Shown here in pieces: positions 1-5,069 of a stretch of 7,448 nt of DNA. The stretch is from the NCBI GenBank assembly GCA_902766415.1, contig CACXDR010000322.1:1-7448 (forward strand), in the 5' to 3' direction. The notes under the pieces were generated by a model. That model made no database searches and was not told the origin of the DNA. It saw nothing but the letters and a program-made list of their open reading frames with translations. Numbering within the stretch: the first letter of the stretch is position 1; the number at the start of each line of letters is the position of its first letter. The stretch is from an uncultured Lachnospiraceae bacterium (GTDB lineage: Bacteria; Bacillota_A; Clostridia; Lachnospirales; Lachnospiraceae). The position numbers and the translations under genes were made by a program.

Positions 1-342
1 CAGCGTCCCGCTGAATGTGCCGTCGTAGCGCTGTTTGACCCCGCAGCTGGGGCTGCGCGGCTGCAGCACGACCAGGTCCGGCTGCTCACGCATGGCGATC
101 TCCAGGCATTTTGCGGCGCCGGAGCGGAACTCTCTATCCACGTTCCTGCCGTCTCTGGCCGTGACCACGCCGTCCCTGATCTCTGAAGGGACGCGCGGCG
201 TCGGAAGGCCGCCCATCTGCTCCGGGCAGACCGTGATCACGTCATTTTCCGCCATCAGCCTGAGGACCTTCTCATTGCGGTTGTTTCCGCCGTTATATTT
301 GCAGTTTTCGCCCGCCAGGCAGGCGCTGACCATGATCTTCAT
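1..342 (-). CDS. DUF523 / TudS-like iron-sulfur protein, N-terminal part (3' end beyond window)
   Basis: The frame runs from ATG at 342 to the left edge without a stop, giving 114 codons. The protein opens MKIMVSACLAGENCKYNGG and later carries CPEQMGGLPTPR and SPSCG followed by YDGTFSG, which are the hallmark blocks of DUF523. Members of this family include the thiouracil desulfurase TudS, which uses an iron-sulfur cluster held by three cysteines to remove sulfur from thiolated uracil. The three cysteines expected to bind the cluster are visible as Cys8, Cys39 and Cys100, with Glu41 next to the second. Start choice: GGGAGGG lies about 7 nt upstream of 342; an in-frame ATG at 360 would lie upstream of that site. 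It follows the smr gene by 63 nt with no terminator, so it is probably the last known member of that operon. The family call is firm; desulfurase activity is inferred. The missing C-terminus could carry a DUF1722 fusion, as in some relatives. Confidence 0.9.
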   Translation of the reverse strand, partial: MKIMVSACLAGENCKYNGGNNRNEKVLRLMAENDVITVCPEQMGGLPTPRVPSEIRDGVVTARDGRNVDREFRSGAAKCLEIAMREQPDLVVLQPRSPSCGVKQRYDGTFSGTL

Positions 343-405
343 ATGATGCCCTCCCGGCATGACCGCAGTTTTCTGGCTTTCCTTTCCGAACCTCTCCGGA
401 TCCCT

Positions 406-654
406 TCAGTACAGCTCCTTTAGTACCAGTACAGTGATGCCTGGATTATCGCCCGGCATGATCCGCTTCACCTTCGGGTCGTCACGGTACCAGTCATGGA
501 TCATGGACCGCAGGCTGGTCCCGCGGTTATACCCGTGGACCAGCTGCAGCTGATACGTGGCGGGGCCGGCTGATGCGATCGCATTGTCGATCACCTTGAG
601 TGCCTGCTCCCGGGTCAGCCCGTGCAGGTCGATCTTAACAAACGGTTCATTCAT
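406..654 (-). CDS. small stand-alone Smr-domain protein (82 aa)
   Basis: The protein begins MNEPFVKIDLHGLTREQALK, with the DLHG motif of the Smr (small MutS-related) domain at residues 9-12. It continues with LVHGYNRGTSLR, the second Smr signature (HG-x-x-x-G-x-x-L-R type), then a hydrophobic strand ending LVLKEL. Smr domains are nucleic-acid nucleases or binding domains; larger relatives such as SmrB and MutS2 act on mRNA or collided ribosomes. Here the whole protein is one bare Smr domain without MutS or N-terminal extension. The start at 654 is chosen because GGAG sits 7 nt upstream, and because an upstream in-frame ATG at 687 would add only residues encoded inside the neighbouring gene. 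Its first 8 nt overlap the end of the zinc-ribbon gene (ATGAATGA arrangement), which suggests translational coupling. Family call is firm; nuclease activity and substrate are unknown. Confidence 0.87.
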   Translation of the reverse strand: MNEPFVKIDLHGLTREQALKVIDNAIASAGPATYQLQLVHGYNRGTSLRSMIHDWYRDDPKVKRIMPGDNPGITVLVLKELY

Positions 655-895
655 GTAAGTACTCCGGAAAGTCAAATCCCTTCTCACAGCGATTGCAGTA
701 GTATTCCGGGTCTGTCCGGATCATACGGCCGTCCCCGGTCTTGATCCCTGTAAGACAGCATCCGCCAAGACGCACTTCCCCGGAATCCAGCTGTTTCTGA
801 AGCTCCTCACTGAAAAACGGCTTTCCGTACAGGATCCTGGCTGTATCCGTACTTCCGCAGTAAGGGCATTTGACCCGGGTCTTTTTGTTTTGCAT
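647..895 (-). CDS. small zinc-ribbon protein of unknown function (82 aa)
   Basis: The protein has a CPYC pair (Cys10, Cys13) followed by GSTD near the N-terminus and a CNRC pair (Cys67, Cys70) near the C-terminus, the four-cysteine layout of a zinc ribbon. Between them sits a segment typical of small bacterial zinc-ribbon proteins: ILYGKPF, an acidic helix, then GGCC (Cys46, Cys47), and later DPEYYC. No enzymatic motif is seen. GAGG about 9 nt upstream supports the start at 895. It follows the lipoprotein gene by 38 nt and overlaps the smr gene by 8 nt, so the three are likely co-transcribed. The family is common but uncharacterised to my knowledge. Zinc binding is inferred from the cysteines; the extra Cys46-Cys47 pair may be structural or an additional metal or redox site. 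Confidence 0.85.
   Translation of the reverse strand: MQNKKTRVKCPYCGSTDTARILYGKPFFSEELQKQLDSGEVRLGGCCLTGIKTGDGRMIRTDPEYYCNRCEKGFDFPEYLHE
662..665 (-). promoter_or_regulatory. ribosome binding site of the smr gene
   Basis: GGAG is read on the minus strand 7 nt before the ATG at 654. It lies inside the coding region of the upstream zinc-ribbon gene and decides the start of the smr gene in favour of 654 over the upstream ATG at 687. Confidence 0.6.
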
Positions 896-933
896 GGTAT
901 GATCCTCGCTTCAGAAAATTACCGCTGCCGTGG

Positions 934-1761
934 TCAGCGGGAAAAGTATTCCTCCGGCGTGTCAAAGGCAGCGTTGATGTCCGTCCCTGTATACAACGTT
1001 TCCTCGCTGCCGGCGGCCAGATCATAAAGGGTCATGCGGTACGTGTATTCATAGGAATTTTGAAGTCTCTGGCCGGTCTTGGGCACATACCAGTATCCTT
1101 TATATTTCCGGTCCACGACCTCCACCACGAATAAATAGCGTACATCCTCTGCCCGCTCTGCGACCCGGTCTTCCGGAATATAGTGGTCCCACCAGGCATC
1201 CGCGTATCCTTCTCTGATATCCAGCATGATGGCCTTTTCCGACCCGTTGTAGTTTTCCTGAAGAGACGGACGTTCGTGATCCATGACAGGGTCCGCAAAG
1301 CACCACATAAACTGAAGGCTTCGATAGCCCTTAAGCTTATCGGGCATATAGTCATTGACGCCGTCCTTCTTCTCCTTCCAGACGCCCTCGCCGGGGATCT
1401 CGATATAGTCGTACTTATCGTCCCCGAAAAGAAATACTTCGGTGACTGTTCCGCTTTTATCCGTGAACCGGAGCAGCAGGCTTATGTCTCTCACGGGCTG
1501 TTTTTTCTTATTGGTGATCTGCTTCCAGTCACTGTGCCCTGGATTATAAAAGTAGGTACCGCCGGGATAAGTATAGAGGTCCGGGTTATAGGAAAACTGC
1601 GTGGAAACCTCCATGCCGGCCGGCTCATCTCCAAGATACTTCTGCATGGTGATGTCGGTCAGCTCCTCATAGGCAGGAACGGGCGGCTCCTTGCTCTTTC
1701 CGCAGGAGCCTAAGAGCAGTATGACTGCAAGTAAAAGAACGATCATGGGTGCGCGTTTCAT
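934..1761 (-). CDS. lipoprotein of unknown function (275 aa)
   Basis: The N-terminus MKRAPMIVLLLAVILLLGSC is a type II signal peptide: basic residues, a hydrophobic core, and the lipobox LGSC with Cys20 as the lipidated residue. The mature protein should be anchored to the outer face of the cytoplasmic membrane. After a short KSKEPPVP linker the chain is rich in Tyr, Trp, Asp and Glu (for example YTYPGGTYFY and the region WWDHYIPEDR). I recognise no enzyme motif or domain. The start at 1761 is chosen because GAGAGG lies about 7 nt upstream; the same frame is open further, with an ATG at 1821, but that would put 20 extra polar residues before the signal peptide. It is the first gene of the probable operon lipoprotein, zinc ribbon, smr, DUF523, though it has no obvious functional link to the other three. 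Signal peptide call is firm, function unknown. Confidence 0.87.
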   Translation of the reverse strand: MKRAPMIVLLLAVILLLGSCGKSKEPPVPAYEELTDITMQKYLGDEPAGMEVSTQFSYNPDLYTYPGGTYFYNPGHSDWKQITNKKKQPVRDISLLLRFTDKSGTVTEVFLFGDDKYDYIEIPGEGVWKEKKDGVNDYMPDKLKGYRSLQFMWCFADPVMDHERPSLQENYNGSEKAIMLDIREGYADAWWDHYIPEDRVAERAEDVRYLFVVEVVDRKYKGYWYVPKTGQRLQNSYEYTYRMTLYDLAAGSEETLYTGTDINAAFDTPEEYFSR

Positions 1762-1861
1762 GGCTGGTCCTCTCTTTACTGTCCCTCTTCCAGACCGGAA
1801 AATCTGCAGTATCCTTCGCAATCTCCGTCTTTCGTCACTGAATACTTTACCTTCTCACATT

Positions 1862-1867
1862 ATTTTA
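1862..1867 (-). promoter_or_regulatory. possible -10 element ahead of the lipoprotein operon
   Basis: On the minus strand TAAAAT (5 of 6 to the TATAAT consensus) lies about 100 nt upstream of the lipoprotein start, in a relatively AT-rich part of the gap between the rtcB terminator and the lipoprotein gene. No good -35 hexamer is found at 16-18 nt, so this is a weak call. Confidence 0.22.
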
Positions 1868-1916
1868 CTGGAACACAGCACAAAATAGAAGGGAGAGCAA
1901 AAGGATCCCTGCGAAA

Positions 1917-1959
1917 AGATGCCAGGAAAGACCTCCTCCTCAGATGCCAGAAAAGACCT
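1917..1959. repeat. imperfect direct repeat, two 18-nt copies 25 nt apart
   Basis: AGATGCCAGGAAAGACCT at 1917-1934 is repeated as AGATGCCAGAAAAGACCT at 1942-1959, with one difference. The second copy overlaps the left arm of the rtcB terminator hairpin. It looks like a local duplication of the terminator edge; no function is evident. Confidence 0.7.
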
Positions 1960-1982
1960 TTCCCCCGGGAAAGGTCTTTTCT
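1949..1982 (-). terminator. strong hairpin terminator after rtcB
   Basis: Two 16-nt arms (1949-1964 and 1967-1982) are perfectly complementary around a 2-nt loop; in practice the loop would open by a few bases. The arms hold A-rich and U-rich ends (AGAAAAGACC and GGTCTTTTCT), so the RNA has a GC-rich apex with a U-rich 3' side. The hairpin lies 36 nt past the rtcB stop. Symmetry of the arms means it could also stop transcription from the other strand, although no plus-strand gene is seen. Confidence 0.8.
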
Positions 1983-2018
1983 GAATAATTATTTTGAAAA
2001 GGTTTTTCTGAACGTCCG

Positions 2019-3227
2019 TCAGCCGGATGCCTTGAAGTTGTAGACCGGCTTCATGACGTCGATCACATCCACGGATTCGCGGATCACGTCGATGATGTCC
2101 TCGAGGGACTTGTACGCCATCGGCGCCTCGTCCAGGGTGGACGCATTGACCGAGGTCGTGTAGATCCCCTTCATTGTCTTCTGATAGTCCTCCAGGCTCA
2201 GGGTCTCCCTTGCGGCCCGGCGGCTCATGAGCCTTCCGGCCCCGTGCGGCGCGGAGTAGTTCCATTCCGGATTGCCCTTGCCGACAGCAAGGATGCTGCC
2301 GTCCCGCATGTTGATCGGGATCAGCACCTTTTCACCTGCATGGGCGGCGATCGCGCCCTTCCGGAGGATCATTTCATCCGTATCGATATAGTTATGGATG
2401 GTGTGGAAGCCCCCGCCCGCCGCGATCCCGGTACGGGAGAGCAGGATCTCAGCCATCTTTTCGCGGTTCCTTCTCGCGAAGCGCTGGCAGATCTCCACGT
2501 CGTGCAGATAGTCCTCAAGGAAGGACCCGTAGAGGAAGCAGAGATCCTCCGGGACGGCGCTTTCCTTCTCTTCATACTGCTTCTGCATGGCCTTCAGCAC
2601 TGCCTGGATCTCTTTTCTGCGCCCGGTCTCCTTGTACTCCCGGATCAGCTCGTCCCTGGCAGTGAAGTAGGCTTCCTTCCCCTTCGCCAGGTCGACCGCA
2701 AGCTTCTGATACAGCTCCGCCACCTGCTTTCCGAGATTGCGGCTGCCGGAGTGGATCACCAGGTATCTGGTGCCGTCCGCCGCCTCGTCGATCTCGATAA
2801 AGTGATTGCCCCCGCCCAGGGTCCCGAGGCTCCTCTCAAGGCGCTTCGTGTCCTTCAGGGAACGATAGCAGCGAAGCTCCGTCAGGTCGAAGCGCTCCTG
2901 GCGCCCTTCCCAGACATTCATCCCGGAAGGGATAAAATGCGCCGCCTCGTCGATCACTGCGAAATCGATATCCGCCTTTCCAAGATCGATCGTGTACATG
3001 CCGCAGCCGATATCCACGCCCACGATGTTCGGGACCGCCTTGTCCGTAACGGTCATGGTCGTGCCGATCGTACAGCCGGCGCCTGCGTGGACGTCCGGCA
3101 TGATGCGGATCCGGCTTCCCGCCGTGAACTCGTAGTCGCACATGCGGCGGATCTGCTCAACGGCCTCGTCCTCGACGACCGTCGCGTAGCAGACCGCTGT
3201 ATTCACCTTTCCCCTGATCTCAAACAT
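2019..3227 (-). CDS. rtcB: RtcB family RNA-splicing ligase (402 aa)
   Basis: RtcB joins RNA ends bearing 2',3'-cyclic phosphate or 3'-phosphate to 5'-OH ends, using GTP and Mn2+ through a guanylated histidine. All hallmark blocks are present in order: DVHAGAGCTIGTTM (45-58), VDIGCGM (71-77) with metal ligands Asp72 and Cys75, GGGNHFIEI (His142), HSGSRNLG (His159), GGGFHTIHNY (His275) and APHGAGRLMSR (His328, equivalent to the guanylated His337 of E. coli RtcB). The length of 402 aa is close to E. coli RtcB (408 aa). The start at 3227 is preceded by an AAGG-containing purine stretch (GGAAGGAAATGTT). The in-frame ATGs further upstream would begin within about 25 nt of the GNAT stop codon and add sequence unlike the family. 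It appears to be a single-gene unit with its own promoter candidate and terminator; no archease, rtcA or rtcR is in the window. The likely role is RNA or tRNA repair. Confidence 0.96.
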   Translation of the reverse strand: MFEIRGKVNTAVCYATVVEDEAVEQIRRMCDYEFTAGSRIRIMPDVHAGAGCTIGTTMTVTDKAVPNIVGVDIGCGMYTIDLGKADIDFAVIDEAAHFIPSGMNVWEGRQERFDLTELRCYRSLKDTKRLERSLGTLGGGNHFIEIDEAADGTRYLVIHSGSRNLGKQVAELYQKLAVDLAKGKEAYFTARDELIREYKETGRRKEIQAVLKAMQKQYEEKESAVPEDLCFLYGSFLEDYLHDVEICQRFARRNREKMAEILLSRTGIAAGGGFHTIHNYIDTDEMILRKGAIAAHAGEKVLIPINMRDGSILAVGKGNPEWNYSAPHGAGRLMSRRAARETLSLEDYQKTMKGIYTTSVNASTLDEAPMAYKSLEDIIDVIRESVDVIDVMKPVYNFKASG

Positions 3228-3249
3228 AACATTTCCTTCCCTTTCTTCA

Positions 3250-3265
3250 TGTGTAACATAACACA
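3250..3265. promoter_or_regulatory. palindromic element in the rtcB leader, possible operator
   Basis: TGTGTAACATAACACA has 5-nt inverted arms (TGTGT and ACACA) around a 6-nt AT-rich centre. It overlaps the proposed -10 hexamer of rtcB, which is the usual place for a repressor site. No regulator gene is in the window and short arms can occur by chance. Confidence 0.35.
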
Positions 3266-3284
3266 CAAAAGACGGGAATGTCAT
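3255..3284 (-). promoter_or_regulatory. candidate sigma-A-type promoter of rtcB
   Basis: On the minus strand ATGACA (3279-3284, 5 of 6 to TTGACA) is separated by 18 nt from TATGTT (3255-3260, 4 of 6 to TATAAT). The -10 ends 27 nt before the rtcB start codon. This is the best promoter-like pair in the gap between the GNAT gene and rtcB, but the match is moderate. Confidence 0.35.
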
Positions 3285-3302
3285 TCTACCCGTAGTGTAA
3301 AC

Positions 3303-3322
3303 CCGGAGTGTCATCCCTCCGG
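3303..3322 (-). terminator. weak hairpin after the GNAT gene
   Basis: CCGGAG (3303-3308) pairs with CTCCGG (3317-3322) around an 8-nt loop, a few nucleotides past the GNAT stop codon. Read on the minus strand it is followed by GTTTACAC, so it has only a short U run. It could be a weak terminator separating the GNAT unit from rtcB. Confidence 0.33.
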
Positions 3323-3325
3323 CGG

Positions 3326-3805
3326 TCATTCCTCCGCCATTTCAGTCAGCGTATCCCCGGTGATCCGGTAGACTGTCCATTCATCCATGGGCTTCGCGCC
3401 GAGGGACAGGTAGAAGTCGATGCTGGGACGGTTCCAGTCAAGGCACCACCACTCCAGGCGGCCGCATCCGCGCGAAACAGCGGTCTGCGCGAGCTTTTTC
3501 AGGGTCGCCTTCCCGTATCCCCTGCCGCGGTACTCCGGAAGGATATACAGATCCTCCAGATAGATCCCCGCGCGCCCGAGGAAGGTCGAGAAATTGTGGA
3601 AGAAGAGCGCAAAGCCGATCTCCCTGCCGTCCGCGCAGGCGAAAAGGACCTCCGCTTTTTTCTTTTCAAAGAGCCATTCCCGCAGAAGCCCCTCTGTCGC
3701 CACCACCTCGTCAGCCATCTTTTCATAGGCGGCAAGCTCTTTAATGAAATACAGGATCAGGCCGCAGTCCTTTTCCTGCGCTTCACGGAATGTCAGTTCC
3801 TTCAT
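3326..3805 (-). CDS. GNAT acetyltransferase, spermidine/spermine N-acetyltransferase (SSAT)-like (159 aa)
   Basis: The protein is a single GNAT domain that transfers acetyl from acetyl-CoA to an amine. The N-terminal block (FREAQEKDCGLILYFIKELAAYEKM) and the second block (YLEDLYILPEYRGRGYGKA) match the pattern of eukaryotic SSAT and its bacterial relatives. RGRGYG at 93-98 is the acetyl-CoA pyrophosphate-binding loop, and NRPSIDFY (125-132) matches the NEPSINFY block of SSAT, whose final Tyr is the likely general acid (Tyr132 here). The length of 159 aa is close to SSAT (about 171). The start at 3805 has GGAGG 8 nt upstream; extending to an ATG at 3877 would translate through a stable hairpin. 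The enzyme probably acetylates a polyamine or another small amine or thia-amine. GNAT family assignment is firm; the substrate is inferred. Confidence 0.9.
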   Translation of the reverse strand: MKELTFREAQEKDCGLILYFIKELAAYEKMADEVVATEGLLREWLFEKKKAEVLFACADGREIGFALFFHNFSTFLGRAGIYLEDLYILPEYRGRGYGKATLKKLAQTAVSRGCGRLEWWCLDWNRPSIDFYLSLGAKPMDEWTVYRITGDTLTEMAEE

Positions 3806-3839
3806 TATATGCTCCTCCCGGGTCTTCCCATGCTCTGGC

Positions 3840-3874
3840 AACGATCCCGCCGCTTCCAAAGCGGCGGGATCGTT
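3840..3874 (-). terminator. 16-bp perfect hairpin beginning at a stop codon, no U tract
   Basis: AACGATCCCGCCGCTT (3840-3855) is the exact reverse complement of 3859-3874, with a 3-nt loop. It starts on the last base of the TGA stop of the 240-aa gene and ends 34 nt before the GNAT start codon. No run of U follows on either strand, so it is a poor intrinsic terminator by the usual rule. It may partly terminate, protect the upstream mRNA from 3' decay, or set the ratio of the two gene products. Confidence 0.55.
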
Positions 3875-4596
3875 CAATTCAGTACTCTTCGGATCGCTTC
3901 CTCGGTTCCTTCCGGAAACAGCTCCCTGGTCCTTGTGAAAATGCGCTCCCGGGAGATGCCCGGGTCTTCCTTATAAGCACTCGTCACATGCGCGTAGCCC
4001 CAGAGCTCCTCCGGCTTCTGATAAAAGGAGACTGCCATGCCGTAGCTCTGCCCGCGCTTATTGCGTCTCCGCTCGAACCGGCGGATGACCAGGTACGTCT
4101 GCATCTGCAGCTGCGTCATGCAGCCGTCAAAATTCTTATATCCGTCCTTGCCGAAGCCTGCTGCCGGCTTCAGCTCATAGCCCGGATGCATGCCGCCGTC
4201 CCCGCAGATATCCATGATCGCCTTGTACCGGCGCTGGACCAGCTCGTCATCCCACGCCGCGTCGAAATCATATCCGTCCCGGCGGGCATTTGCGAAATAC
4301 GGGAACCACTCCCGGGAAATGAATCCGGTCTTGTTATTGAAGAACTTCCCGTATGCCACCTCGCCGGTCGCGGGGATGATCTCGCGCCACTCCCACGGGT
4401 CCTGTTCGGGATCGCCGGTCCACCAGTAAAGAGGAGAAACGTGCTCCTCCGCGGAAAAGCCCGGCACCTCATTGGCGAACAGCGGCAGGAAACCGACTTC
4501 GTTGATCCAGCTGATCAGCTCCCGCCAGGAGCGGATCCTTAAGGGATCGTTCCAGTCGAGGCCCTTCATGATCCATTCGCCGCCTTCATTTGCCAT
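3874..4596 (-). CDS. protein of unknown function, possibly AlkZ-related (240 aa)
   Basis: I recognise this as a type of protein found in Clostridia and other Firmicutes, some copies of which I believe are labelled AlkZ-related (AlkZ is a DNA glycosylase), but I cannot confirm this from sequence alone. Visible features are a hydrophobic-aromatic N-terminal part (RSWRELISWINEVGFLPLF), a Trp-rich block (YWWTGDPEQDPWEWREII, 58-74), YGKFF and GFISREWFPYF (91-101), RRDGYDFDA (105-113), a central AAGFGKDGYKNFDG segment (145-158), then the helix TQLQMQTYLVIRRFERRRNKRG and an ELWGYAHVTSAY block (197-208). There is no signal peptide or membrane segment, so it should be cytoplasmic. The start at 4596 has a GAGGTGG sequence about 10 nt upstream; ATG at 4569 (MKGLDWND) is an alternative. 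It lies 82 nt after the cupin gene and is followed at once by a hairpin. Coding status is firm, function open. Confidence 0.8.
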   Translation of the reverse strand: MANEGGEWIMKGLDWNDPLRIRSWRELISWINEVGFLPLFANEVPGFSAEEHVSPLYWWTGDPEQDPWEWREIIPATGEVAYGKFFNNKTGFISREWFPYFANARRDGYDFDAAWDDELVQRRYKAIMDICGDGGMHPGYELKPAAGFGKDGYKNFDGCMTQLQMQTYLVIRRFERRRNKRGQSYGMAVSFYQKPEELWGYAHVTSAYKEDPGISRERIFTRTRELFPEGTEEAIRRVLN

Positions 4597-4610
4597 AAGA
4601 ACGCACCACC

Positions 4611-4655
4611 TCTATGCCCTTTTCAAATGTGCGCGCCGCTCTATGATCTTTTCAA
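4611..4655. repeat. imperfect direct repeat in the gap before the 240-aa gene
   Basis: TCTATGCCCTTTTCAA (4611-4626) and TCTATGATCTTTTCAA (4640-4655) match at 14 of 16 positions, 29 nt apart. On the minus strand each copy reads TTGAAAAG followed by a CATAGA; the copy nearer the gene runs into its ribosome binding region. It may be a small duplication or a pair of protein sites; no clear promoter is formed. Confidence 0.55.
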
Positions 4656-4678
4656 TACAGCCGCGCGGAACCAGGTCC

Positions 4679-5020
4679 TTACTGGTGGGGCGCGCAGGAC
4701 CAGGTCAGGATCGCCTTTTCCTCACCGATGTTGAACAGGCGGTGGTCATGGTTCTGCGGCATCAGCATTGCATCGCCCGCCTTCAGGTGATAGTACCTGT
4801 CGTCCTGGCTGACGTAGCAGAGCACCTCGCCCTGCACGCAGAAGAAGATCTCATCCGCCTCGGAATGGCCGGGGTCCACCGCCCCGGACTGGCCCGGCAG
4901 GAGCTCGGACATCCCGAAGGTGATCCGGTCAGTCTTGAAATACTCCCTGCAGACCTCCTGCTCCTCAAGCCATACCTTGCAGTCGTCCTTCGGCTTTACG
5001 ATAACGTTCTTCTCGATCAT
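4679..5020 (-). CDS. small single-domain cupin protein (113 aa)
   Basis: The sequence shows both cupin motifs of the conserved beta-barrel. Motif 1 is PGHSEADEIFFCVQGEV (His52, Glu54, Glu57, Gly64) and motif 2 is GDAMLMPQNHDHRLFN (Gly82, Pro88, His93, Asn97). These residues would form a mononuclear metal site, but motif 1 has Glu where the usual second His stands (H-x-E rather than H-x-H). Small cupins bind or isomerise small molecules such as sugars or act as ligand sensors; nothing here fixes a substrate. The start at 5020 is well supported by AAGGAG 6 nt upstream; the same frame is open to an ATG at 5083 that overlaps the previous gene. It lies 49 nt after the ECF S gene and likely shares its transcript. 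Fold assignment is firm, function unknown. Confidence 0.9.
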   Translation of the reverse strand: MIEKNVIVKPKDDCKVWLEEQEVCREYFKTDRITFGMSELLPGQSGAVDPGHSEADEIFFCVQGEVLCYVSQDDRYYHLKAGDAMLMPQNHDHRLFNIGEEKAILTWSCAPHQ

Positions 5021-5069
5021 TTTTTTCTCCTTTTCTGTAAAGGGAATGACTCCAGAGGACTTTCTTATA

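Noticed and set aside
1762..2018. Search of the gap between rtcB and the lipoprotein gene for a riboswitch or small RNA
   Set aside because: Apart from the terminator, the 18-nt direct repeat and a weak -10 element, no conserved riboswitch core or further stable structure was recognised by eye.
1855..2265. Minus-strand open frame of 136 codons overlapping the 3' end of rtcB and its terminator
   Set aside because: The first half is an out-of-frame reading of rtcB, and the second half is translation of the terminator and intergenic DNA.
2244..3371. Plus-strand open frame of 375 codons opposite rtcB
   Set aside because: rtcB on the minus strand has every catalytic motif; the reverse frame has no motif and crosses the rtcB promoter region.
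3308..3976. Plus-strand open frame of 222 codons opposite the GNAT gene
   Set aside because: It has no recognisable motif; the GNAT enzyme on the minus strand has a complete acetyl-CoA loop and a strong ribosome binding site.
3790..4542. Plus-strand open frame of 250 codons opposite the 240-aa gene
   Set aside because: It runs through the 16-bp hairpin and has no recognisable domain; the minus-strand gene has the better start, spacing and protein character.
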